Of a DNA stretch of 7,829 nucleotides, positions 1 through 6,679 are shown one piece after another. Location of the stretch: the NCBI GenBank assembly GCA_027459365.1, contig DAIDIM010000001.1:1-7829 (forward strand), written 5' to 3'. Below the pieces are notes generated by a model. It was not told the origin of the DNA and did no database searches. It saw nothing but the letters and a program-made list of their open reading frames with translations. Source of the stretch: Chlamydiota bacterium. Lineage in GTDB: Bacteria; Chlamydiota; Chlamydiia; Chlamydiales; SM23-39. The stretch's first letter is position 1. Each line of letters opens with the position of its first letter. Made by a program: the position numbers and the translations under genes.

Positions 1-1985
1 ACCCATTCGGAGCCTTTGATGGTGCCCGATTCTTGGTTGAGTTGGAAGCGAGAGGCCACTTTTCTCTGCCAATAATCGGGTGTGCCAAACAGTAAAATGG
101 GATTGGCCGGCGCACCCCCTGTTTTTCTCCGCACCTCTTCAAGTGTATATTCAAAATCTGTGCCAATACCACCTGCTAAGAAGATGGGGAAGTTGAGGTA
201 AAATTCCGCCTGCCTTTCCACTAAACGATCGAGACGATAGGTCATTTTTGCATCAATGTATGGATTTTGTTGCTGTTCATTGACAATGCTTTTACATTTA
301 AGTCTAAAATCGACGATGTTAGCACAAGAGAGGATGCCCACTGATTTTGCTACCCTATTGCCGACAGCCATAGCTCCAGGACCACCGCCGGTTACAAGGG
401 CAAGAGGTGTGTCTTTGCAAAGAAGGGGATGGTTCATCTCAGCGCGCATGGCAAGAACGCCAGAAAGGAGCCGCTCTAGTTCATTGGCTAAATTCCCTTC
501 TTGTAAGTTGGATCCGTAGACTCCAAAAAGGGTGGCTTTGCGGAAGACATCAACTAGAGGCAAGGGGACAAACATCCCTGAGTCATTTTCAGGTTTATGA
601 ACATATTGGAGAATTTGCGCTGATATATGATCCACCCAATAGACTGGAACTCCCACCTTTGCAAGATCGACTAAGAATGCACGATCTTCGTGAGAAAAGA
701 AACCATCATGCATAAACGAGGGTTGCTCGAAATAAATTCTTTTGAGACATCGAGTGACTTGGTCGTTTAAGATCATCCGTTTAAGCAGAGGAGAGGGGAA
801 ATGGCGACAAAGGAGGACCCCTTGCGATGTGATGAACCCCTCTTCGATTGCCTTTAAAAAAGGATAAGAGGGTTGATGCTCTATGAATTTTTCAACGACA
901 ACAGATTGACGTGTCGGAGAAACAAGACCTGGAAATTCATATTTCAATGGTTCCCTCGTGATCCAATCTTTTTCTTGTAGACAGTGCATCTGTGTCCCTT
1001 TAACAACAAAGACGGCAGCTAGTTCATTTTTTTTGGGCGCAGTAGAAAGTGCGGTAAAAAGACTTTTTGGATCATCTAAAGAAGAGATGAGTTGATCCCG
1101 ATCGGAGAAAAAAATATGTTCGCGATGCGGCTCAAGGGTAAAGAACTCAAGGGGGATGTCGTCGAGGACTTGATTGCTATTTCCATAGAGTTCGTAGACA
1201 TCGCCTGATTCGTAGGTATCTGGCTGTAAGATATTTGAACTTGTATGATGAAATCCTTGCGGCAATAAAGAATCGACAACACGCCCATATACAGTACGAA
1301 TATGTAAGGGAGCAGTGCGCACGAGAAGAATCTCATTTTCTTGAGTAATCCTTGGGGCTTTACTAATAAATCTCTGATGTAACTGAATGAGTTGGCGCGT
1401 ATTGGACATATTCTTGTTTAATGCAAGCGCAAGCGTCGGCAGTAAACCGTAAATATTGGAATTGTAAACAATGATCCCATCGCGAACGGAAAGAAAAGCG
1501 ACGGTTCGCCCTTGGATTTTTTCTAAAATTAGATCGCCACTTCCTTCAAGACTTCCAAGGGAGAGAAGTGGCCTCCCTTGTCGATCAGATCTTCCGAAAA
1601 GGCGAGTGAGATAATCGGGATCGCGCACTTTCCGTCGATCATCTGCTGCGAACAGTTTTCCAACATAAGCACCCACTTGGATATACTCTAAGCAGGACAG
1701 CGCAAGTGCCCCAAATGCATGGATCTCGATTTCTACTTCTGCGAATGCACGCGATTTATCCAACTCAATATTTTTAAGAATGGAGTGGAGTCCTAACTGG
1801 GCAAGGGTGCTTTTTAAATTGAAGAGAATCGAGCCTTCTGGAATCTCATAGCCAAGAAATGTGGGAGAAATCTGCTCAATTTGGACAATGGCTTTGGTCC
1901 GCTTTTTATCCAATTTTTGAATCTTTGTGATTTGTCCGTCAGGCGAGACAAGATCGCAATGATCAGGTGTCAGATAACTTTCCAT
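1..1985 (-). CDS. Large LOG-family (Rossmann-fold nucleotide-binding) protein, 3' end beyond window
   Basis: The reading frame is open without a stop for 661 codons from the ATG at 1985 to the left edge, so the C-terminus is missing. The last ~180 residues are a LOG/'lysine decarboxylase-like' Rossmann domain: GVYGSN at 488-493, VTGGGPGAMAVGNRVA from 531, and AGGIGTDFEYTLEEVRRKTG at 604-623. The family hydrolyses nucleoside 5'-monophosphates to base plus ribose 5-phosphate (LOG, PpnN). The usual PGGxGTxxE motif has A604 in place of P but keeps G605, G606, G608, T609 and E612. MTYRL (581-585) stands where LOG proteins have MHxRK and keeps R584, so activity may survive. I recognise no domain in residues 1-480, an N-terminal part far larger than in ordinary LOG proteins. 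An in-frame stop lies four codons upstream, which makes 1985 the first possible ATG. It overlaps the end of the upstream PEBP gene by 23 bases, suggesting translational coupling. The exact substrate is unknown. Confidence 0.88.
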   Translation of the reverse strand, partial: MESYLTPDHCDLVSPDGQITKIQKLDKKRTKAIVQIEQISPTFLGYEIPEGSILFNLKSTLAQLGLHSILKNIELDKSRAFAEVEIEIHAFGALALSCLEYIQVGAYVGKLFAADDRRKVRDPDYLTRLFGRSDRQGRPLLSLGSLEGSGDLILEKIQGRTVAFLSVRDGIIVYNSNIYGLLPTLALALNKNMSNTRQLIQLHQRFISKAPRITQENEILLVRTAPLHIRTVYGRVVDSLLPQGFHHTSSNILQPDTYESGDVYELYGNSNQVLDDIPLEFFTLEPHREHIFFSDRDQLISSLDDPKSLFTALSTAPKKNELAAVFVVKGTQMHCLQEKDWITREPLKYEFPGLVSPTRQSVVVEKFIEHQPSYPFLKAIEEGFITSQGVLLCRHFPSPLLKRMILNDQVTRCLKRIYFEQPSFMHDGFFSHEDRAFLVDLAKVGVPVYWVDHISAQILQYVHKPENDSGMFVPLPLVDVFRKATLFGVYGSNLQEGNLANELERLLSGVLAMRAEMNHPLLCKDTPLALVTGGGPGAMAVGNRVAKSVGILSCANIVDFRLKCKSIVNEQQQNPYIDAKMTYRLDRLVERQAEFYLNFPIFLAGGIGTDFEYTLEEVRRKTGGAPANPILLFGTPDYWQRKVASRFQLNQESGTIKGSEW

Positions 1986-2424
1986 ACAAACCGATCAATT
2001 GACATTCTTCAATGATATGCCCCTTCATAGCAGCCTCAACATCCTTTTTAGAAGAGCCTGAAGGGAGATCTAATTTTTTATTGAGCGCATAGAGCTTAAA
2101 AAAATAACGGTGTTCTCGATCGGGAGGGCATGGCGCATCATATTTCAGATGCCCTGAAGTAGAAACACCAATTTCTGCAGGCGGTGTACAATTTTCTTCA
2201 ATTTTTTGCAGAGCCGGATCGAGATTGAATAAAATCCAATGATCCCACATCCCATCTTTTCGAAGATGTTTTGGCACATCTGGATCTTCCATAATGAGCA
2301 CAAGACTGACTGTATTTTTTGGCACATCACTCAATTGAAGTGGTGGATTGATCTCATCGCCATCGCATGTGAAGCGCGTTGGAATTTTTCCAAAATTGAT
2401 AAATGCTGGACTTGAAATTTTCAT
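1963..2424 (-). CDS. YbhB/YbcL family (PEBP, Raf-kinase-inhibitor-like) protein
   Basis: This 153-residue protein has the hallmarks of bacterial phosphatidylethanolamine-binding-like proteins: FTCDGDEINPPLQ (18-30), EDPDVP (46-51), WDHWILFNLD (60-69), YDAPCPP (95-101) and HRYFFKLYALN (105-115). D47/D49, H62 and the CPP loop build the family's anion- or ligand-binding pocket. The length matches the single-domain bacterial family. There is no signal peptide, so it is probably cytoplasmic. The biochemical role of these proteins in bacteria is largely unknown; 'kinase inhibitor' is inherited from the animal homologues. It is the first gene of a minus-strand pair and its last 23 bases overlap the start of the LOG-domain gene. 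No strong Shine-Dalgarno precedes the ATG. A TTGACG -35-like hexamer lies at 2458-2453, but no good -10 follows it. Confidence 0.92.
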   Translation of the reverse strand: MKISSPAFINFGKIPTRFTCDGDEINPPLQLSDVPKNTVSLVLIMEDPDVPKHLRKDGMWDHWILFNLDPALQKIEENCTPPAEIGVSTSGHLKYDAPCPPDREHRYFFKLYALNKKLDLPSGSSKKDVEAAMKGHIIEECQLIGLYGKLSDT

Positions 2425-2440
2425 AACTTAAGAGTAAACT
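2412..2440 (+). promoter_or_regulatory. Probable sigma70/sigma66-type promoter of the MYG1-HIT operon
   Basis: TTGAAA (2412-2417, 5/6 to consensus), a 17-base spacer and TAAACT (2435-2440, 4/6) put a start site near 2447, followed by the Shine-Dalgarno AAGGA (2457-2461) and the ATG at 2467. The -35 lies inside the first codons of the divergent PEBP gene, because the whole intergenic gap is only 42 bases. The call is by eye from hexamer match and spacing. Confidence 0.5.
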
Positions 2441-2466
2441 TTAACGGTTTAGCGTCAAGGAAAAAA

Positions 2467-3336
2467 ATGATTCCGAAAACTCTTGGTGTACATAACGGCT
2501 CCTTTCATGCTGATGAAGTGACAGCAGCAGCCCTTCTCCTCGTCCATGGTCTTATCGATCGCGATAAAATTGTGCGTAGTAGAGATTTTAAAGTGCTCGC
2601 ATCTTGTGAGTATGTATGTGACGTGGGGGGAGTGTACGATCCCGCGATCAAACGCTTTGATCACCACCAAGCTGAATATAAAGGACCATTAAGTAGTGCA
2701 GGAATGGTCTTGCTTTATCTCTGTAATGAAGGAATCATTGATCAGCATCTTTACGATATCTATAACCGCACGCTGATTCTCGGCGTCGATGCGCATGATA
2801 ATGGCGTTGCAAAATTAGAGCTTGGAACCACCTCATTTTCGCAAGTCATCTCGAATTTTCTCCCCATCGACTACAATGCCCCCGATGCAGAAATGGATGG
2901 AGCCTTTTTTGTTGCATTGGACTTTGTCGCAGGACATTTGAATCGTCTATGGAATCGATCTTTATACACGATGGAATGTCAATCCCTTGTCCGAAAAGCA
3001 ATGCAAGAGACAAGCTACGCGCTAATTTTCAATGCATCCATTCCCTGGATTGACAATTTTTTTGATTTAGGTGGAGATCTCCATCCGGCACAATTTGTGA
3101 TCATGCCCTCAGGGAATCATTGGAAGTTACGCGGAATCCCCCCCTCCATTCACGAGAAGATGAAAGTACGCAAACCTTTGCCTGAGAATTGGTCAGGACT
3201 TCTAGCCGATGACCTAAAAAAAGTGAGCGGAATTCCAGGCGCCGTCTTTTGTCACAAAGGACGATTTATTTCGATTTGGGAAACTAAAGAAGACGCACTA
3301 AAAGCGCTTCATATTGCTTTAAAAAAGGAACCGTAA
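2467..3336 (+). CDS. MYG1-family (UPF0160) DHH-type metal-dependent nuclease
   Basis: This 289-residue protein belongs to the MYG1 family, related to DHH phosphoesterases; eukaryotic MYG1 is a 3'-5' RNA exonuclease. Metal-ligand motifs are in order: GVHNGSFHADEV (7-18, with H9, H14 and D16), CDVGGVYDP (51-59, D52), FDHHQ (64-68, the DHH signature), SSAGM (76-80) and GVDAHDNG (106-113, D108 and D111). The family C-terminal block IPGAVFCHKGRFISIW (256-271) is present, so the gene looks full length and intact. The start is fixed by AAGGA six bases upstream of the ATG. No signal peptide or membrane segment is seen, so it is probably cytoplasmic. It is the first gene of an operon with the HIT gene, whose ATG shares the last A of this TAA stop. 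I recall an adjacent HIT/'metal-dependent hydrolase' pair in Chlamydia (CT385/CT386). RNA exonuclease activity in bacteria is inferred by homology. Confidence 0.93.
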   Translation: MIPKTLGVHNGSFHADEVTAAALLLVHGLIDRDKIVRSRDFKVLASCEYVCDVGGVYDPAIKRFDHHQAEYKGPLSSAGMVLLYLCNEGIIDQHLYDIYNRTLILGVDAHDNGVAKLELGTTSFSQVISNFLPIDYNAPDAEMDGAFFVALDFVAGHLNRLWNRSLYTMECQSLVRKAMQETSYALIFNASIPWIDNFFDLGGDLHPAQFVIMPSGNHWKLRGIPPSIHEKMKVRKPLPENWSGLLADDLKKVSGIPGAVFCHKGRFISIWETKEDALKALHIALKKEP

Positions 3337-3671
3337 TGTCCACAGTATTTGGTCTGATTATCCAAGGAAAACTCCCTGCAGAAAAAGTGTTTGAAAACGA
3401 ACGGATTTTGGCCATTAAAGATATTCATCCAGTAGCGCCTATTCACATACTGATCATGCCTAAAAAAGAGATCCCCAACATCCAATCTTTAGAAAAAGAA
3501 GATTGGCCACTCATTGGTGAAATCCTTGAAGTTGCACAAAAAATTGCTGAAGAAATGGGAATTGCTGATGGCTATCGTCTCATCACCAACAATGGACATG
3601 ATGCAGGACAGACCATCTTCCACCTCCACTTTCACCTCATCGGTGGTAAAGTCCTCGGGCCTATGGCTTAA
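3336..3671 (+). CDS. HIT-domain (HinT-like) purine nucleotide hydrolase
   Basis: This 111-residue protein is a single HIT domain. The signature HLHFHLIGG (96-104) is the HxHxHxx histidine triad with H96, H98 and H100; in the HinT branch the middle histidine is the nucleophile that hydrolyses AMP-linked phosphoramidates. Other family positions are FGLIIQGKLPAEKVFENE (5-22), the HPVAPIHILIMPKK strand (31-44) and NNGHDAGQTIFH (85-96). It lacks the N-terminal CxxC seen in some HIT proteins. It should be soluble and cytoplasmic. The start is at TAATG, overlapping the MYG1 stop by one base, with AAGGA (3325-3329) as ribosome binding site, so translation is probably coupled. The last codons (GKVLGPMA, then stop) recur in degenerate form 200 bases downstream. 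Whether it acts on dinucleotides or on aminoacyl-AMP is not visible from sequence. Confidence 0.95.
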   Translation: MSTVFGLIIQGKLPAEKVFENERILAIKDIHPVAPIHILIMPKKEIPNIQSLEKEDWPLIGEILEVAQKIAEEMGIADGYRLITNNGHDAGQTIFHLHFHLIGGKVLGPMA

Positions 3672-3733
3672 TCAGGACTTCCGTTTATTGCTAAATAGGG
3701 AATTTCTAGTACCACCATATTCCCCTTAAAAAG

Positions 3734-3835
3734 ACAGGATAAGAAAAAAGATATGCATGGTGTGCAGGATAAGATCAAAATGGCAAATTTTCATTCTGCA
3801 AATCCTGCATATCCTTATCTATCCTGCTTTTTTTT
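3734..3835 (+). repeat. Imperfect inverted repeat with degenerate ATCCT(G/T) units and T-run; possible terminator of the HIT operon
   Basis: An AGGATA-type arm at 3734-3757 (ACAGGATAAG... ending ATATGCA) is complementary, with small bulges, to 3806-3827. A second inner copy, GCAGGATAAGAT at 3764-3775, can pair with the same right arm using one bulged base. The right arm is itself three units of about 10 bases (ATCCTGCAT, ATCCTTATCT, ATCCTGC at 3802-3827) followed by eight T. The position just after the HIT operon and the T-run fit a rho-independent terminator, but the arms are far apart and AT-rich. A small interspersed repeat of the genome is the alternative. The two possible pairings with the right arm are mutually exclusive. 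Confidence 0.5.
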
Positions 3836-3844
3836 GTAAAAAGA

Positions 3845-3870
3845 GGAAAAGTCCTCGGTCATAAGGCTTA
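3845..3870 (+). repeat. Degenerate second copy of the 3' end of the HIT gene
   Basis: These 26 bases match 3645-3670, the last codons of the HIT gene, at 22 of 26 positions (shared core AAAGTCCTCGG, then GGCTTA), at an offset of exactly 200 bases. Read in the same frame the copy gives GKVLGHKA followed by a TAG stop, against GKVLGPMA and TAA in the gene. Similarity stops abruptly on both sides. The copy also contains a small perfect hairpin (GAGGA/TCCTC, 3843-3856) absent from the gene copy. It may be the remnant of a tandem duplication or of an insertion that duplicated the target. Confidence 0.6.
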
Positions 3871-3898
3871 GGAAAAACATAATAATTTGTATGTTGCG

Positions 3899-4033
3899 AT
3901 GTCAGAAATAACTATTGCAAAATTAAATCCCATTAAAAAACGTAAATTCGGTGTTTTAAAAGGAAAGATTAAAATTTCAAAACACTTTGATGCACCACTT
4001 CCAAATGAAGTGGTGAAAGAGTTTATGAGATAA
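3899..4033 (+). CDS. Small ORF resembling a type II antitoxin C-terminal tail (orphan or remnant)
   Basis: A 44-codon ORF reads MSEITIAKLNPIKKRKFG at its start and ends LPNEVVKEFMR. The central part, KRKFGVLKGKIKISKHFDA followed by PLPNE (residues 14-38), matches the pattern (K)R.(F/L)G..KG.I.(I/M)S.DFD(A/E)PLPDE found at the C-terminus of many DUF2281/VapB-like and Phd/YefM-like antitoxins, the segment that wraps the toxin. The N-terminal DNA-binding part of such antitoxins is absent, and the first in-frame stop upstream is the TAG at 3869. No clear Shine-Dalgarno precedes the ATG; AGGAAA at 3870-3875 is 23 bases away and could instead serve a TTG at 3887. No toxin gene follows: the convergent autotransporter ends 18 bases on. 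It is either a short intact orphan antitoxin or a truncated remnant. The assignment is motif memory, not a database match. Confidence 0.45.
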   Translation: MSEITIAKLNPIKKRKFGVLKGKIKISKHFDAPLPNEVVKEFMR

Positions 4034-4051
4034 TGCGAATTAGTTCTTTTA

Positions 4052-6583
4052 TTAAAACTCAAGTTTCCATTCTAAATAAAATGAGTTTGCAAAGAACGAA
4101 TCGCTCAAGTTCATTTGATAATTAAATAGGATCGAGTTTTGCTCATAAATATGAACATACAGATCAGCACCAGCTATAAAAGTATTGCGATCAGGTGTTG
4201 CTGTAAATAAGGTTCCAGTAGATGGCCCTATAGCTGTAAAATTATAGAAGGTAGAACGCTGAGAAGTATCTAGGTATTCTCTTTGCCAGCCCAGTGTCAC
4301 TTCAGGTCGAATGGTTACAGCGCAATGAGCACGGAATAGGTAATTCATTCTTGCGCCTAAAAAAGATCGAAGAGAGTTGATTGAATCAGATTTGATTTTC
4401 AAATCAAAGATCCCTGCGCCATGTTCAGTATAATCATTGAGAGAAAGCCAATTATATTCAAGCATCGCAATAGGAATAAATCGGAAACGTCCCATGTGAG
4501 GAAACTGTGCGCAAGAAAATAGATATTCTATTCCGATAAAACTTCCCACTTCATAACCTCCCGGATCACTATGAGCGATATTATTTCCAAAACCTGCTGG
4601 GATGTTTCGTTTAAAATGGTTCCAATCGTATCCTGCACCAACGCTAAAGTTCACAGAAAGTTCTTCAAGACATCTTGAAATCCAAGTTCCATAAATATTG
4701 GCAAATATTTGATCGACACTTGCATTTCCAACATGTTGATCAACCTTTGCATGGAAGTGGTTATAGTAAAAGATTGAACCGATTCCGAACGCGTAGTTTT
4801 GGTCGGGATTGGTGACATAGGAGGAAGTCCAATCAAAGCCAGTCAAAAATCCAACAGTGTAAAAGTCATTTCCTAAATGGCCATGTTTTTTCTTTGTATT
4901 TCCATAGGATCCAGTTGGTGCAATATAAAAGCTCCATGGATAGTAAGGTCTTTCAATAGCCCTCTCACTCAAAAGTTCATCTGGCGATTGTTGAGCAAGT
5001 AATGTGTTTTGAGCAAGATAAGAATCGACAGGGACATCGGCCTGTGCTAGGAAATATTCACTCGCATACCAGCGCACTCGATCTCCCATACGTTCAGCAT
5101 GTTGGAGAGTCGTAAGATTCCGGATTGAAGTAAGAGAAGCAAGTATTCCCAATGGGCTAAATTGAAGAGTATTTGATGGATTAACAAAAGGGCTAGGTGG
5201 GCCTGGTGGGAAAGGTGGGGTACCTAGATACGTGAGTATTACAGTGGCTTTTTTTTCTATATTTCTAGTAATTAATAACCAGTTTGATTCATCCGGAAGA
5301 CCCGTTAAATCGTAGTTTTGATGAATAATAGACCCGTCAGCTATTGAGAAAATAGTATATGTGTGGGGAGATCCAAGCGTAAAGTTATTGTCATCAGTGA
5401 GGAATCGAATTCCTTCGGGGAAATCTGCATTTCCTGCGCCAATATTAAAGTAGGAATGCTCGTTATAGGCATCAGTTAATGTAATCGTAATTAGATCTGA
5501 TGGCTCGAAATTTCCTTGTTGTATATTCACACTCGAATCTTCTATATTGGTATATCCAGGTGCAAAATTTCCATTACTGATATTAACTATAGAATTCCTA
5601 ACACTAAAATCCGAATTCGGATCTGCAGTTAAGCTTCCTGAAAGGATGTTCAATGTAGAATTAGTGTCAAGAATTCCGGAATCTAGAACTTGCAAATCAC
5701 CTTGATCTATGTTGAATATAGAGTTCGAGAATGTCCATCGTGATAAAGATAAAAAGGATGAATTGCCAGTCTGTAATGTGGAATTATCGAAGTTCGCATT
5801 CGTTCCCAAATCTACATGACCTCCTTTAATAGTTAGAGTAGAGTTAGTAAAACCTGCTGTTGGAATAGTTAAATTACCAACGTTTGTTACGAAAACAGTA
5901 GAAGAATCTGCTATGAAACCATGAGCAAAAAATGAACCGTTAGAAATTTTTAAGATTGCATTATTCTCCAAACGCATGAGGCTATATATATTAACGTTTG
6001 AGGTGTTCGCATTCGAAAGAATGTTGCCTCCATTAATCAAAAAAGAGTCTGCTGTCATTGTCCCTTGGATCGAAATATTTGCACTTGTAGATTCAATAAT
6101 GTTTGTCGATAAAGATGAATTACTAGGAAGGAACAAAGAAGATAGGACTTGCACATTTCCATCCGAAATGATTGATCCCATGATTGTTGTTGAGCCGCCG
6201 CTTACAATTGAATCAATTGTGAGTTGGGCAGTTGAATCAAATGTTAATGTTTTCCCTGCATCGATTGTGAGGGTGGGAATAAATGATCCCCCGCCTAAAG
6301 TGAGAGATCCTGAAGCGTCGGCAGAAAATGTGTAGTTATCATGTACGTATATCGTATTGAGGGTGAAGCTAGCATCAAGAATAACTGGCTGGTTCATCAT
6401 TTGGGAGGGGGACAGAAAATCGGCTGCAACATCTTCATTGCCAGGAATTCCTGGCACAGTTGTAGGAATCCAATCTAAGGGGTCACTCCAATTAGGAGAC
6501 ACACTGTCTCCATTCCAAATAGAAGTTTGTGGTGTTGCTAGAACAATCGTGGTGGCAAATAGAAGCGGGAGGATAATTTTCAT
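4052..6583 (-). CDS. Autotransporter outer-membrane protein (type V secretion)
   Basis: This 843-residue protein has three visible parts. Residues 1-16 (MKIILPLLFATTIVLA) are a Sec signal peptide. Residues ~20-450 are a Ser/Thr/Asn-rich passenger of beta-strand pattern, opening with IWNGDSVSPNWSDPLDW and VPGIPGNEDVAADF, an N-terminal pattern common in large autotransporters. About six beta-helix rungs of 19-22 residues recur as F.NSTLxIxxG, with the N-S pair at 247, 267, 287, 308, 330 and 349 (N replaced by D in the last). A proline-rich hinge (455-469) and a probably helical stretch (~480-515) lead to a beta-barrel at ~550-843, ending in the outer-membrane signature FYLEWKLEF with terminal F. 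The passenger would be exported through or displayed on the outer membrane. GGA(I/L/V) tetrapeptides are absent and FxxN occurs only a few times, so this is not a classical chlamydial Pmp. It stands alone, with its own promoter and AGGG (6591-6588) as a weak ribosome binding site. Confidence 0.92.
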   Translation of the reverse strand: MKIILPLLFATTIVLATPQTSIWNGDSVSPNWSDPLDWIPTTVPGIPGNEDVAADFLSPSQMMNQPVILDASFTLNTIYVHDNYTFSADASGSLTLGGGSFIPTLTIDAGKTLTFDSTAQLTIDSIVSGGSTTIMGSIISDGNVQVLSSLFLPSNSSLSTNIIESTSANISIQGTMTADSFLINGGNILSNANTSNVNIYSLMRLENNAILKISNGSFFAHGFIADSSTVFVTNVGNLTIPTAGFTNSTLTIKGGHVDLGTNANFDNSTLQTGNSSFLSLSRWTFSNSIFNIDQGDLQVLDSGILDTNSTLNILSGSLTADPNSDFSVRNSIVNISNGNFAPGYTNIEDSSVNIQQGNFEPSDLITITLTDAYNEHSYFNIGAGNADFPEGIRFLTDDNNFTLGSPHTYTIFSIADGSIIHQNYDLTGLPDESNWLLITRNIEKKATVILTYLGTPPFPPGPPSPFVNPSNTLQFSPLGILASLTSIRNLTTLQHAERMGDRVRWYASEYFLAQADVPVDSYLAQNTLLAQQSPDELLSERAIERPYYPWSFYIAPTGSYGNTKKKHGHLGNDFYTVGFLTGFDWTSSYVTNPDQNYAFGIGSIFYYNHFHAKVDQHVGNASVDQIFANIYGTWISRCLEELSVNFSVGAGYDWNHFKRNIPAGFGNNIAHSDPGGYEVGSFIGIEYLFSCAQFPHMGRFRFIPIAMLEYNWLSLNDYTEHGAGIFDLKIKSDSINSLRSFLGARMNYLFRAHCAVTIRPEVTLGWQREYLDTSQRSTFYNFTAIGPSTGTLFTATPDRNTFIAGADLYVHIYEQNSILFNYQMNLSDSFFANSFYLEWKLEF

Positions 6584-6606
6584 GAGACCCTATAATTTTT
6601 TTTCTA

Positions 6607-6634
6607 ATCATATATTATTTTCTTTAATTGTCAA
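6607..6634 (-). promoter_or_regulatory. Strong-looking sigma70/sigma66-type promoter of the autotransporter
   Basis: On the minus strand, TTGACA (6634-6629, 6/6), a 16-base AT-rich spacer and TATGAT (6612-6607, 5/6) place transcription start near 6600, about 17 bases before the ATG at 6583. The leader is short. This promoter lies between the gene and the large foldback, so the foldback should not be in the autotransporter mRNA. Confidence 0.68.
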
Positions 6635-6679
6635 AAAAAACCTGGTAGTCAACGCGGAAGTTTGGTATGCATTGTCTAT

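Noticed and set aside
256..715. Two overlapping plus-strand ORFs (87 and 102 codons)
   Set aside because: They are antisense to the continuous LOG-domain frame, which has clear motifs on the other strand; their translations show no family pattern.
1076..1336. An 86-codon minus-strand ORF
   Set aside because: It lies in another frame within the LOG-domain gene, whose own frame I followed through this region without interruption.
1..1985. Possible pseudogene, because no complete ORF of this size ends inside the window
   Set aside because: Codon-by-codon reading on the minus strand gave 661 sense codons without stop or frameshift; the gene simply continues past the left edge.
2430..2458. A minus-strand promoter for the PEBP gene (TTGACG at 2458-2453)
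   Set aside because: The -10 position reads ACTCTT (2/6), and the start point would fall almost on the ATG; too weak to annotate.
3698..3724. A small hairpin GGGAAT/ATTCCC after the HIT gene
   Set aside because: Six base pairs with a 15-base loop and no T-run; not convincing as a terminator.
3868..4062. A 64-codon minus-strand ORF
   Set aside because: It is the complement of the antitoxin-like ORF and overlaps the 3' end of the autotransporter; no recognisable motif.
5976..6335. A 119-codon plus-strand ORF
   Set aside because: It is antisense to the autotransporter passenger; the low-complexity Ser/Thr/Asn codons of the true gene leave the opposite strand open. No ribosome site or motif.
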